A stretch of DNA of 14,547 nt from DATLYB01 sp964502525. GTDB taxonomy: Bacteria; Bacteroidota; Bacteroidia; Chitinophagales; CAIOSU01. The DNA lies in assembly GCA_964502525.1 (NCBI GenBank), contig CAZCXH010000129.1, positions 1-14,547 of the forward strand. Direction: 5' to 3'. The notes beneath the pieces were generated by a model. The model searched no databases and was not told the DNA's origin. It saw nothing but the letters and a program-made list of their open reading frames with translations. Positions 6,606 through 13,985 of this stretch are shown one piece after another (the first letter of the stretch is position 1; each line of letters opens with the position of its first letter). A program made the position numbers and the translations under genes.

Positions 6606-7318
6606 GAATCTTGCCGGCAATAGACATTATTCAAGGCAAGTGCGTCAGGCTGTCGCAGGGTGATTTTGATAAAACGAAATTTTACAACGAACACCCTCTT
6701 GACGTGGCAAGAGCATTTGAAGATGCAGGTTTGCAATATCTGCACCTCGTTGATTTGGATGGCGCATTGGCTAAACATATTGTGAATTATAAGGTGCTTG
6801 AAAAGATATCATCTAAAACCCGTCTTAAGATTGACTTTGGCGGTGGCGTCACAACCCGCGATGATCTGCGGATTGCCTTTGAATGCGGTGCGATGCAGGT
6901 GAATATTGGCAGCGCTGCTGTCAATGATAAAAAATCATTTATTGAATGGCTGAAGGAATATGGTCAGGAGAGAATTATTCTTAGCGCAGATTCAAAGGAT
7001 AACAAAATCGCCATTGGCGGATGGAAGGAAAAAACGGAAAAAGAAGTGACGGATTTCATCAATGATTATCAAAAAGCTGGAGTGAAATATGTGGTATGCA
7101 CCGATATATCAAAAGATGGGATGCTGGAAGGACCGGCATTTGACCTGTATGAATCCATTGCCGAAAAAACACCGGAGATAGCGCTTATCGCAAGCGGTGG
7201 CGTGTCCTCCCTGAATGATATAGAGAAGCTAGGCGAGTTGAAGCTGAATGCAGTGATTGTCGGCAAAGCCATTTACGAAGGAAAAATAAAATTAAGCGAG
7301 CTTCAATACGTCAGTTGA
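6602..7318 (+). CDS. hisA: Phosphoribosylformimino-AICAR-phosphate isomerase
   Basis: A (beta/alpha)8-barrel isomerase that opens the ribose of ProFAR by an Amadori rearrangement to give PRFAR, the substrate of HisF/HisH. The two catalytic aspartates are D8 (ILPAIDIIQG) and D130 (ILSADSKDN). The phosphate-binding loops IDFGGGV (~77-83) and IASGGV in the C-terminal half are intact, as is TDISKDGMLEGP. At 238 residues it is full length. It is homologous to hisF by ancient duplication, which shows in the shared half-barrel motifs. The ATG overlaps the hisH stop by 4 nt. Confidence 0.97.
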   Translation: MRILPAIDIIQGKCVRLSQGDFDKTKFYNEHPLDVARAFEDAGLQYLHLVDLDGALAKHIVNYKVLEKISSKTRLKIDFGGGVTTRDDLRIAFECGAMQVNIGSAAVNDKKSFIEWLKEYGQERIILSADSKDNKIAIGGWKEKTEKEVTDFINDYQKAGVKYVVCTDISKDGMLEGPAFDLYESIAEKTPEIALIASGGVSSLNDIEKLGELKLNAVIVGKAIYEGKIKLSELQYVS

Positions 7319-7321
7319 CCA

Positions 7322-8080
7322 ATGCTCAAAAAACGCATCATCCCTTGTTTGGATATTAAAGACGGTCGCACAGTGAAAGGAGTGAATTTTATTAACCTTC
7401 GCGATGCGGGAGATGCAGTAGAATTGGCAAGGATATATGTTGAACAGGGCGCTGACGAATTGGTTTTTCTTGACATTACTGCGTCCGTTGAAAAGCGCAA
7501 AACATTTGCAAACCTTGTGCAGCGAATCGCCCGCGAGATCAACATACCGTTTACCGTTGGTGGCGGAATTAACAATATTGATGACGTTGGCGCCTTGCTG
7601 GATGCCGGAGCCGACAAGGTCAGCATCAATACGGCTGCCGTTCAAAACCCGGATCTTATTGAACAACTGGCTTCACAATTCGGAAGCCAGTTTGTAGTGG
7701 TGGCGATTGACGCTGACCTGATTGATGGCGAATGGAAAGTTTTCACGCATGGCGGCAGAACTCCTGCAAACATAGATGTGCTGCTGTGGGCAGAACAAGC
7801 TGAAACAAAGGGCGCTGGTGAAATTTTGCTGACATCCATGCAGCATGACGGAACGAAAAGCGGTTTTGCCGTTGAACTGACACGCGCAGTCAGTGAATTG
7901 GTGAAAATTCCGGTGATCGCTTCTGGCGGAGCCGGAAATATGGATCATTTTGCAACAGTTTTCCTTGAAGGAAAAGCAGATGCCGCCCTTGCCGCCAGCA
8001 TTTTTCATTTCGGAGAAATACCGATCCCTTCTCTTAAAAATTTTCTTAATCAAAAAAACATTCCGGTAAGATGCAAATAG
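7322..8080 (+). CDS. hisF: Imidazole glycerol phosphate synthase, cyclase subunit
   Basis: The barrel subunit that uses ammonia from HisH to convert PRFAR into imidazoleglycerol phosphate and AICAR, the latter returning to purine synthesis. Catalytic aspartates are D11 (IIPCLDIKDG) and D130 (VVAIDADL). Phosphate-binding motifs FTVGGGI (~77-83) and IASGGAG are present, and TSMQHDGTKSGF contains the conserved DGTK(S/D)G turn. At 252 residues it is normal. The ATG is 3 nt after the hisA stop. Its last 10 nt overlap the start of hisIE, which begins in another frame. Confidence 0.97.
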   Translation: MLKKRIIPCLDIKDGRTVKGVNFINLRDAGDAVELARIYVEQGADELVFLDITASVEKRKTFANLVQRIAREINIPFTVGGGINNIDDVGALLDAGADKVSINTAAVQNPDLIEQLASQFGSQFVVVAIDADLIDGEWKVFTHGGRTPANIDVLLWAEQAETKGAGEILLTSMQHDGTKSGFAVELTRAVSELVKIPVIASGGAGNMDHFATVFLEGKADAALAASIFHFGEIPIPSLKNFLNQKNIPVRCK

Positions 8081-8652
8081 ATTTCAGCAAAGGATTAGTT
8101 CCTGCAATAATTCAGCACCACCTCACCAGTCGGGTGCTGATGCTCGGATTTATGAATGAAGAATCTCTGAATAAAACGAAGAAAGAGGGCAAAGTCACTT
8201 TTTTCAGCCGCAGTAAAAATCGCTTATGGACAAAGGGAGAAACGTCAGGCAATTTTTTATTGGTGAAAGAAATCCTGCCGGATTGCGATAATGATACGCT
8301 TTTGATTAAAGTTCAGCCAACCGGTCCCGTTTGTCATCAGGGAACTCTCGCATGTTTCGATGAACCAGGCGCGAAAGGGTTCATATATAAACTTGAGAAC
8401 ATCATTGAACAACGAAGGAATGATCCAACGGAAGATTCCTACACCAGCAAAATGTTTTCAAAGGGCATCAGTAAAATCGCGCAGAAAGTGGGAGAAGAGG
8501 CGGTTGAGCTGGTGATTGAAGCAAAGGATGACGACAAAGAACGGTTTTTGAATGAAGCTGCCGATTTAATGTACCACTACCTCTTGCTGCTTTCCGCCAA
8601 AGGGCATTCCCTATCTGATGTCGAATCCGTTCTCTCAAAGAGAGCTAAATGA
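8071..8652 (+). CDS. hisI: Bifunctional phosphoribosyl-AMP cyclohydrolase / phosphoribosyl-ATP pyrophosphohydrolase
   Basis: The usual HisIE fusion for steps 2 and 3. Residues 1-~105 are the HisI cyclohydrolase, with SRSKNRLWTKGETSGN (46-61), the Mg-binding D71-C72-D73-x-D75 cluster and zinc cysteines C72, C88 and C95. Residues ~108-193 are the HisE pyrophosphohydrolase, with SYTSKMFSKG, KVGEEAVELVIEA (E142/E143, E146, E150) and the EAADLMYHYL helix (E162, D165) that holds Mg. It is the last gene of the operon. No convincing terminator is visible in the 86 nt before the convergent downstream gene. Confidence 0.96.
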   Translation: MQIDFSKGLVPAIIQHHLTSRVLMLGFMNEESLNKTKKEGKVTFFSRSKNRLWTKGETSGNFLLVKEILPDCDNDTLLIKVQPTGPVCHQGTLACFDEPGAKGFIYKLENIIEQRRNDPTEDSYTSKMFSKGISKIAQKVGEEAVELVIEAKDDDKERFLNEAADLMYHYLLLLSAKGHSLSDVESVLSKRAK

Positions 8653-8738
8653 TATATTAATGGGCGCAAGAAGTCTTTATTCTGCTTCAACCCACAATTA
8701 CAGCTTTTTATAGTTGCCGATACATGTTAACCAAGTTG

Positions 8739-10136
8739 TCATGTTGCTACAACCTCCACCCTCTCCTTTACCACTTCCCTCGGTATCAGCGTAGGCCACA
8801 GGCTCAATATAACGCGGCCGTTTTTACCCCATCCGGGCATGGAATTGATGCCCGGTGGACCGTTCAATCCCAGGCATGTTATTCCCATCATTGCCATTCT
8901 GCCGGTGCGCTCATCACTGTGTTTGATGGTCACGCGCACACCAAGTTCATTCGCCTGTTCCAGCCATGCTTTTGTGGGCGCGGGGGCAGTGTCACCGTGA
9001 ATGCCGTTCACACCCACTATGGAAAATTCCGAGCGGTCAATTTTTACGGGCATGTTTCCCCAGATGCCTTTCACAGCGTCAATGAACTTCATGCACTTCT
9101 CATAGGCGTGGGGCCATGAGAAAAAGAAAAATTGCTCGCTGATGAATCCGTTCATCTGCCCGATGGCGAGCTTCAGCTTTTCAGGACGCGGCTTTCCCTT
9201 TGCACCTCTGAATGAAACCCTATCGGGTGCAACATCCCTTAACTCTATTGAAGTCAGATCAACCACCACATCAGGAGTGATGTAGTTGGCGGGATCATGG
9301 ATTTCATACACCAATTGTTCCCTGATCGTGTTGCGTGAAACTTTGCCTCCCTGGCTTGCCAGCTTTGTAAAGATTGCCGAACCGTCAGCGCTAACGTGCG
9401 CGATTGGATAGCCGAGGTTGTGAACCGGGTAATCCATAGGCCATTCGGCATACGAGTTACCCCCGGATGCTTGCCCTCCGCACTCAATCACGTGCCCGAT
9501 GGTGATGCCGCAGGCGAGCTTGTCAATATCTGATTGTGATAAATCACCATCTAATTTCCAACCGTATTCATGGGCAATAATGCCCAACGCCAGGCAGGGA
9601 TCGGCAACACGTCCGGCAAGGATAAGCTGAGCGCCCATGTCGAGCGCTTCTTTCACGGATTTTGCCCCGATGTAAACGTTAGCATGTGTCACCGGGCTTG
9701 TTGATGATGATAGAGGCGCGCCTGTGTCAAGGTGCTCCAACTGAAGTCCCGATTGCTGCAACTCCCCAATGCGCGACATCATGTCATCACCGGTGATGGT
9801 TGCTATCTTGATTCCTCCGATACCTAGCTTGCTCAATATCTCTGCTACTTTCTTTGCTGCGCTGTGAGGATTCAGCCCTCCCGAGTTGGTAACGATTTTT
9901 ATTCCGCTGGCAAAGGCTGCGGGAAAGAGCGTTCGCGCCATCAGTTCGATATCGCGCGCATAGCCAAGCGAAGGATCCTGCTGCCGATCTTTCTGCAAGA
10001 TGGAGAGCGTGAGCTCAGCGAGCGCATCGTGCATAAGATAATCAGCGCCCTTTTCCATTACGATGTTCATGGCAGCCATAGGACTGTCTCCATAGAAGCC
10101 CTGCGCCCCCGCGATGCGAATGAGTTTTTCAGGCAT
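8739..10136 (-). CDS. AtuA / DUF1446 family protein
   Basis: A 465-residue soluble protein of the DUF1446 family, named after AtuA of Pseudomonas acyclic terpene (citronellol/geraniol) catabolism, whose biochemical role is unknown. Landmarks are the N-terminal IAGAQGFYGDSP, the KIVTNSGGLNPH segment near residues 80-91, and LILAGRVADPCLALG in the middle. The length fits the main domain alone; the small C-terminal domain with the RSGDKGN signature found in many relatives is missing, and no separate gene for it lies nearby. No acyl-CoA carboxylase or dehydrogenase genes are adjacent, so a terpene pathway is not supported here. It converges on hisIE and probably follows the PAP2-type gene on the same strand after a 110-nt gap. 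The ATG at 10136 lies only 4 nt after a TATCTTTA box, so Met21 or Met23 remain possible starts. Confidence 0.9.
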   Translation of the reverse strand: MPEKLIRIAGAQGFYGDSPMAAMNIVMEKGADYLMHDALAELTLSILQKDRQQDPSLGYARDIELMARTLFPAAFASGIKIVTNSGGLNPHSAAKKVAEILSKLGIGGIKIATITGDDMMSRIGELQQSGLQLEHLDTGAPLSSSTSPVTHANVYIGAKSVKEALDMGAQLILAGRVADPCLALGIIAHEYGWKLDGDLSQSDIDKLACGITIGHVIECGGQASGGNSYAEWPMDYPVHNLGYPIAHVSADGSAIFTKLASQGGKVSRNTIREQLVYEIHDPANYITPDVVVDLTSIELRDVAPDRVSFRGAKGKPRPEKLKLAIGQMNGFISEQFFFFSWPHAYEKCMKFIDAVKGIWGNMPVKIDRSEFSIVGVNGIHGDTAPAPTKAWLEQANELGVRVTIKHSDERTGRMAMMGITCLGLNGPPGINSMPGWGKNGRVILSLWPTLIPREVVKERVEVVAT

Positions 10137-10140
10137 CAGT

Positions 10141-10148
10141 TAAAGATA
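10141..10148 (-). promoter_or_regulatory. Possible -7 element upstream of the AtuA-family gene
   Basis: The minus strand reads TATCTTTA, one mismatch to TAnnTTTG, ending 4 nt before the ATG. If it is a promoter, the mRNA would be leaderless or the true start is downstream. No TTG is found at -33. Confidence 0.25.
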
Positions 10149-10246
10149 TAAGATCGCCTGCAAAATAAAGAAAATGAAGCTTTGCGTATTTTTCCGGTTT
10201 GTGGTGGAAACCGTGTGTTTCAGCAATGACAGTTGCGCAATATGTA

Positions 10247-10945
10247 TTACCTTCCCGCTTTTTCCCGGCTTTCATTCAGTTGACTGCCTGCCATCGCCCG
10301 GTTTTCAAAGGGTTTGTCAACCATGCGCAGATAAACCTGCCGGTGTACCGTCACGCTGAGAATCACGGCTAAAGCAATATCAAAGAGATGGTGCTGATGA
10401 ACAAGAACAACCGAAGCGCATACGGCAGTGAACCAAACCATCAGCGACCAATGAAACCACCGCTGGCGCGTATGCTGTATCATGCCAAGAACACATAACG
10501 AAGCAAATGACACATGCAGGGAAGGGAAAAGATTGTGCGGACGGTCAATATCATGCACAAGTTGAAACAAGCGACCGAAATCGGCCATATCCGAAGTTCT
10601 GGTGAAACCAAGATGCCCGGGAAAAGTGATGAATATTATTCCCGAAATGGCAAGCATCACGAGCATGGAATAAGCCAGCGCTTTGACAGCTTCCGGAGTT
10701 TTTATCACAAACAACAACACACCGAAAATGGCAACGTAACTCAGATAAACCACTATCATGGAAGGAACAAGCGGGATGGACAGCTCCCATGTTGCGTAGA
10801 GATGGTAATATTCGGTTTGCCGCGCTGCATAGGAGTTGCACGGATAATAAATGAACAAATATGCCGTGAGGACAACAGAGAACCAACGGATGAAAGCAGT
10901 GAAAATCTCTCTCGAAGGCATGGCAAACACTTTCTGATGCTGCAT
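10247..10945 (-). CDS. PAP2-superfamily membrane phosphatase/transferase
   Basis: A 232-residue integral membrane protein with about five to six hydrophobic segments (near 18-34, 56-80, 88-107, 143-158, 165-182, 187-200). It carries two of the three PAP2 signatures: RPHNLFPSLHVSFAS (135-149, the PSGH-type motif as PSLH, with H144) and VHQHHLFD (182-189, catalytic-type H186 and D189). The first motif (KX6RP) is not clear. The N-x-FPSLH form is typical of the PAP2_3 branch that includes inositol-phosphorylceramide synthases, so the substrate may be a phospholipid or sphingolipid head group, but a plain lipid phosphatase is equally possible. The C-terminal tail (~210-232) is charged and presumably cytoplasmic. 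It diverges from the acyltransferase gene across 243 nt. Confidence 0.85.
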   Translation of the reverse strand: MQHQKVFAMPSREIFTAFIRWFSVVLTAYLFIYYPCNSYAARQTEYYHLYATWELSIPLVPSMIVVYLSYVAIFGVLLFVIKTPEAVKALAYSMLVMLAISGIIFITFPGHLGFTRTSDMADFGRLFQLVHDIDRPHNLFPSLHVSFASLCVLGMIQHTRQRWFHWSLMVWFTAVCASVVLVHQHHLFDIALAVILSVTVHRQVYLRMVDKPFENRAMAGSQLNESREKAGR

Positions 10946-11164
10946 AGTTATTTACAATATGGAGAATTTTATCAACTTAATCAAGCGGAATTACTTGACA
11001 CCTGCTGTGATTGCATTTCTGCCTCCGTTTCAGCAATTATCCATAAATAGGCCACTTTAGTATCGCGCAAATCCTTTGGATGTGATATTCAGAGAATGAA
11101 CTGAGATATATTATAATCCGTTTACCTGTTCAAAACTCACATCGCTATCCTGATGCCCTGAACT

Positions 11165-11172
11165 TATCTTTA
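11165..11172 (+). promoter_or_regulatory. Possible -7 element for the acyltransferase gene
   Basis: TATCTTTA lies 16 nt before the TTG start codon. It is one base from the TAnnTTTG consensus and at a sensible distance for a short leader. There is no matching TTG at -33. The rest of the 243-nt divergent spacer (10946-11188) shows nothing else I can name. Confidence 0.35.
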
Positions 11173-11188
11173 TCAGAAAGAATGTCAT

Positions 11189-11971
11189 TTGAACCTGCTG
11201 CATAAAACCCTTCAGTTCATCTATACCGTTTGGACGTGCATTATCTATTTCATTTTCATGCTCATCGCCTTCCCGTTATTTTTTGTGTTGCATTTGCTGC
11301 TGGATGAACTTACAGCACACAAAATTCTGATGCTTGGCTATGCCAATTGGTGGGCGAGATGGTGGGGATTTCTTTGCGGAATAAGAATGGAGGTGGATAG
11401 GAATCCGCTGGTGAGGACTGATGAATCGTATGTTTTTGTAGCAAACCATAACTCTAACCTCGATGCGATGCTTTGGGTTTATTCCACAAACAATCTCTCA
11501 AAAGGGCTTGCAAAAAAAGAATTATTGGGTGTGCCCATTCTGGGATATTTGTTTAAAAAGACCTGCGTGATTGTTGACCGGGGCGATAAGGAGAGCCGAA
11601 GAAAGAGTGTTGAGAAAATGAAGGATGAAATGAAAAGGGGTGTTTCCATTTTTTTATTCCCGGAAGGCACGCGCAACAAAACTGCTCAGCCTTTGCTGCC
11701 ATTTCATGACGGGGCATTCCGCATTGCCGTTGACCTGCAGAAACCCATCGTTCCGCTGGTGATGCTCAACACCGGCTCGCTGATACCTGCAAAATGGAAC
11801 CTTTTCAAACCGGGCAGGGTGAAGTGCATTTTTTTGGCTCCCATCCCAACCGCGGGGATGACCGAAGACAATATCGAGAAGCTGAAAAGCGGGATTTACG
11901 CGATGATGGAAAGGGTAGTTGTGGAAAATGATGTGAGGTTTGCGAAAACTTACGGTCTTCGCAACGCATAA
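11189..11971 (+). CDS. 1-acyl-glycerol-3-phosphate acyltransferase (PlsC family)
   Basis: A 260-residue membrane-bound acyltransferase that should transfer an acyl chain to lysophosphatidic acid or a similar lipid. A hydrophobic anchor spans about residues 8-38. The catalytic NHNSNLD motif gives H87 and D92 (HX4D), FPEGTRNK (157-164) is the glycerol-phosphate-binding motif, and IVPLVMLN (~187-194) is block IV. The start is TTG at 11189: an in-frame TGA lies at 11159-11161 and no ATG or GTG lies between, and beginning at the next Met (residue 24) would cut the anchor. It could belong to the branch acting on ornithine or other lipids; sequence alone does not separate these. It stands alone, divergent from the PAP2-type gene, together suggesting membrane lipid work. 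Confidence 0.93.
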   Translation: MNLLHKTLQFIYTVWTCIIYFIFMLIAFPLFFVLHLLLDELTAHKILMLGYANWWARWWGFLCGIRMEVDRNPLVRTDESYVFVANHNSNLDAMLWVYSTNNLSKGLAKKELLGVPILGYLFKKTCVIVDRGDKESRRKSVEKMKDEMKRGVSIFLFPEGTRNKTAQPLLPFHDGAFRIAVDLQKPIVPLVMLNTGSLIPAKWNLFKPGRVKCIFLAPIPTAGMTEDNIEKLKSGIYAMMERVVVENDVRFAKTYGLRNA

Positions 11972-11975
11972 CACC

Positions 11976-11997
11976 GCCCTTGAATTGTATTCAGGGC
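11976..11997 (+). terminator. Possible hairpin after the acyltransferase gene
   Basis: GCCCTTGAA (11976-11984) pairs with TTCAGGGC (11990-11997), one T bulged, 5-nt loop, 4 nt after the stop. There is no immediate T tract. Its right arm overlaps the left arm of the palindromic element at 11994, so the two structures exclude each other. Confidence 0.4.
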
Positions 11998-12083
11998 AGT
12001 TCTAAAAATTGCTCTTTTTATCGCCTCACCCCTTCCCTCTCCAGAAGGAGAGGGAGTAAGTGGTAGAATTTTTAGAACTGCCC
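11994..12083. mobile_element. 90-bp MITE-like nested palindrome
   Basis: The ends are perfect 17-bp inverted repeats, GGGCAGTTCTAAAAATT (11994-12010) and AATTTTTAGAACTGCCC (12067-12083). Inside is a second hairpin, TCCCTCTCC-AGAA-GGAGAGGGA. TTCA lies directly outside both ends, as a 4-bp target duplication would, although on the right TTCA is part of a short TTCA run. The CCTCACCCC...CCTCTCC...GGAGAGGG core is of a kind seen as dispersed repeats in many bacterial genomes. It encodes nothing, so it would depend on a transposase elsewhere. It may also act as a bidirectional terminator or mRNA stabiliser. Confidence 0.65.
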
Positions 12084-12269
12084 TTCATTCATTCATTCAA
12101 GCGCAAGGAATTTCTGCCGCTGGCATTTGGCGATCATCTGGATACAAACAATGCGCAACTTTGGATTGGGTACCTGAAGACGTTGTACGATAATTTTTCA
12201 TGTAGTCTTTCTGCATATCCAAACCCTCCCAAAACCCGGTACCATCAAAGACGGTTGCGCTTAGTTCTC
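12084..12269. other. Remainder of the 341-nt spacer before ftcD
   Basis: Between the palindromic element and the ftcD -7 box. It starts with TTCATTCATTCATTCAAG (a short TTCA run). One plus-strand frame is open through here (from GTG at 12060 into ftcD) and reads KEFLPLAFGDHLDTNNAQLW, which looks protein-like but matches nothing I recognise; it may be a gene remnant or chance. I see no RNA gene. Confidence 0.4.
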
Positions 12270-12277
12270 TACCTTTG
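12270..12277 (+). promoter_or_regulatory. -7 promoter element of ftcD
   Basis: TACCTTTG (TAnnTTTG consensus) followed by CAC, 35 nt before the ftcD ATG. The sequence around it (CTCTACCTTTGCAC) is a typical Bacteroidota promoter core. I do not find TTG at the ideal 19-nt distance; the nearest TTG is 12 nt away. It indicates that ftcD is transcribed separately. Confidence 0.6.
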
Positions 12278-12312
12278 CACTTTAATCTTATCCTCCTACA
12301 TCATATATAACC

Positions 12313-13980
12313 ATGCGCCCTCTCATCGAATGCGTCCCCAACTTCAGCGAAGGCAATGACCTAACGGTTATTAAAGCCATCAGCGGTGAAATTGAAAGTG
12401 TGGAAGGCGTGAAACTTCTGAATGTTGATCCCGGCAGAGCCACCAACCGAACAGTAGTCACCTTTGTCGGAGAGCCGGAGCCGGTGATTGAAGCTGCTTT
12501 TCGTGCAATAAAGAAAGCATCGGAGCTGATTGACATGAGCAAGCACAAGGGAGAGCATCCTCGCATGGGAGCAACGGACGTATGTCCGTTGGTGCCGATT
12601 TCAGGAATCACGATGGATGAAGCGGTCGAGTTTGCAAAGAAGCTTGCAAAAAGGGTTGGTGAAGCGTTGAGTATTCCCGTCTATCTTTATGAGTATGCTG
12701 CATCTGCGCCACATCGAAAAAACCTTTCCGTAATTCGCGAGGGTGAATATGAGGGAATTCCTGAAAAAATCCGAATGCCTGAATGGAAACCCGATTATGG
12801 CCCGGCAGCGTTCAACGCCAGGTCAGGAAGCACGGTGATTGGCGCCCGCGATTTTTTGGTGGCTTATAACGTGAATCTCAACACAACGTCCGTGCGGCTT
12901 GCTAATTCAGTTGCTTTTGATGTGCGGGAAAACGGAAGGGTAAAAAAAAACAAGAAAGGAGAAATTGAACACGATAAAAATGGAAATGCCGTTCGCATCC
13001 CCGGCAAGTGCAAAGCGGTAAAAGCCATCGGCTGGTTCATCAGAGAGTATGGAATAGCACAGGTTTCCATCAATTTGACGAACCTCAATGCCACCCCGGT
13101 GCATGCTGCTTTTGATGAAGTGTGCAAAAGCGCGGAGCAGCGCGGCTTGCGCGTTACCGGTTCCGAACTCGTGGGGTTGATTCCATTGAAATCAATGCTC
13201 GATGCCGGAAAATATTTCCTGAAAAAACAAAGGCGCTCTGCCGGGGTGCCTGAAGAAGATCTAATTAAAATTGCTGTTAAGTCGCTTGGACTTGATGAGT
13301 TGGCTCCATTTGATCCCCCCAAAAAAATCATTGAATATATGCTCAAAGAAGAGAAAGCCGCCCCTCTGGCAAAAATGAATCTGCGGGAGTTTGCCAACGA
13401 AACCGCATCAGAGTCACCGGCACCAGGCGGAGGTTCTGTTTCAGCCTATGTTGGTGCGCTCGGAATTTCGCTGGCAACGATGGTCGCCAATCTCTCCTCC
13501 GCTAAAAAAGGATGGGAAGACCGGTTCAGCCAGTTTTCAGATTGGGCTGAGAAGGGGCAGGCTATCAAAGACAATTTGCTGCGGCTGGTTGATGAAGATA
13601 CCCGCGCATTCAACCGAATTATGGATTCTTACAAATTGCCAAAAGGCTCCAAAGAAAGGAAGGATGCCGTGGAAGCCGCCACCCGCAAAGCGATTGAGGT
13701 GCCTTTTGAGGTGATGAAGACTACGCTTGAGTCATTTGATATTATCATGACGATGGTTGAAAAAGGCAATCCGAATTCAATTTCTGATGCCGGTGTGGCA
13801 GCGCATTGCGCGCGGGCTGCGGTATCGGGCGCGTGGCTGAATGTCAGGATCAATGCCGGAAATCTGGAAGATAAAGCATTCGTAAATAAAATTATGGAAG
13901 ATGGAGAAAAAATGGTTAAAAAAGCAGAAAGGTTTGAAAAGGAGGTTTTGAAGATGGTGGATCAGAAAATGAATGCCTGA
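12313..13980 (+). CDS. ftcD: Bifunctional glutamate formiminotransferase / formiminotetrahydrofolate cyclodeaminase
   Basis: It moves the formimino group from formiminoglutamate (the end product of histidine breakdown) to tetrahydrofolate, then releases ammonia to form methenyl-THF; it works in the cytoplasm. Domains of the 555 residues: formiminotransferase N (1-~178), formiminotransferase C (~179-335) and cyclodeaminase (~352-545). H82 in KHKGEHPRMGATD sits at the same number as the catalytic His of the mammalian enzyme. The cyclodeaminase has the SPAPGGGSVSAY signature (368-379) and the SISDAGVAAHCA segment. The two-domain form is common in animals and Bacteroidota, whereas many other bacteria have separate proteins. 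No other hut gene is in the window. It converges on the HTH gene with a 5-nt gap. Confidence 0.96.
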   Translation: MRPLIECVPNFSEGNDLTVIKAISGEIESVEGVKLLNVDPGRATNRTVVTFVGEPEPVIEAAFRAIKKASELIDMSKHKGEHPRMGATDVCPLVPISGITMDEAVEFAKKLAKRVGEALSIPVYLYEYAASAPHRKNLSVIREGEYEGIPEKIRMPEWKPDYGPAAFNARSGSTVIGARDFLVAYNVNLNTTSVRLANSVAFDVRENGRVKKNKKGEIEHDKNGNAVRIPGKCKAVKAIGWFIREYGIAQVSINLTNLNATPVHAAFDEVCKSAEQRGLRVTGSELVGLIPLKSMLDAGKYFLKKQRRSAGVPEEDLIKIAVKSLGLDELAPFDPPKKIIEYMLKEEKAAPLAKMNLREFANETASESPAPGGGSVSAYVGALGISLATMVANLSSAKKGWEDRFSQFSDWAEKGQAIKDNLLRLVDEDTRAFNRIMDSYKLPKGSKERKDAVEAATRKAIEVPFEVMKTTLESFDIIMTMVEKGNPNSISDAGVAAHCARAAVSGAWLNVRINAGNLEDKAFVNKIMEDGEKMVKKAERFEKEVLKMVDQKMNA

Positions 13981-13985
13981 CCGGA

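Noticed and set aside
8724..9119. 131-codon plus-strand frame opposite the AtuA-family gene
   Set aside because: A shadow of the 465-residue DUF1446 frame, rich in His, Cys and Tyr as antisense frames often are.
10195..10213. Hairpin CGGTTT-GTGGTGG-AAACCG between the PAP2-type and AtuA-family genes
   Set aside because: Only 6 bp, with no T tract on either strand; too weak to call a terminator.
10514..11050. 178-codon plus-strand frame opposite the PAP2-type gene
   Set aside because: It is antisense to a gene with clear PAP2 motifs and membrane segments, and its own product is charged and unlike any family.
12099..12218. 39-codon minus-strand frame (starts MQKDYMKNYR) upstream of ftcD
   Set aside because: Short, with no promoter box, no recognisable features and no partner gene.
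12060..12359. 99-codon plus-strand frame starting at GTG
   Set aside because: It begins inside the palindromic element, overlaps the ftcD start in another frame and has a low-complexity, Arg-rich end. Kept only as a possible remnant, not as a gene.
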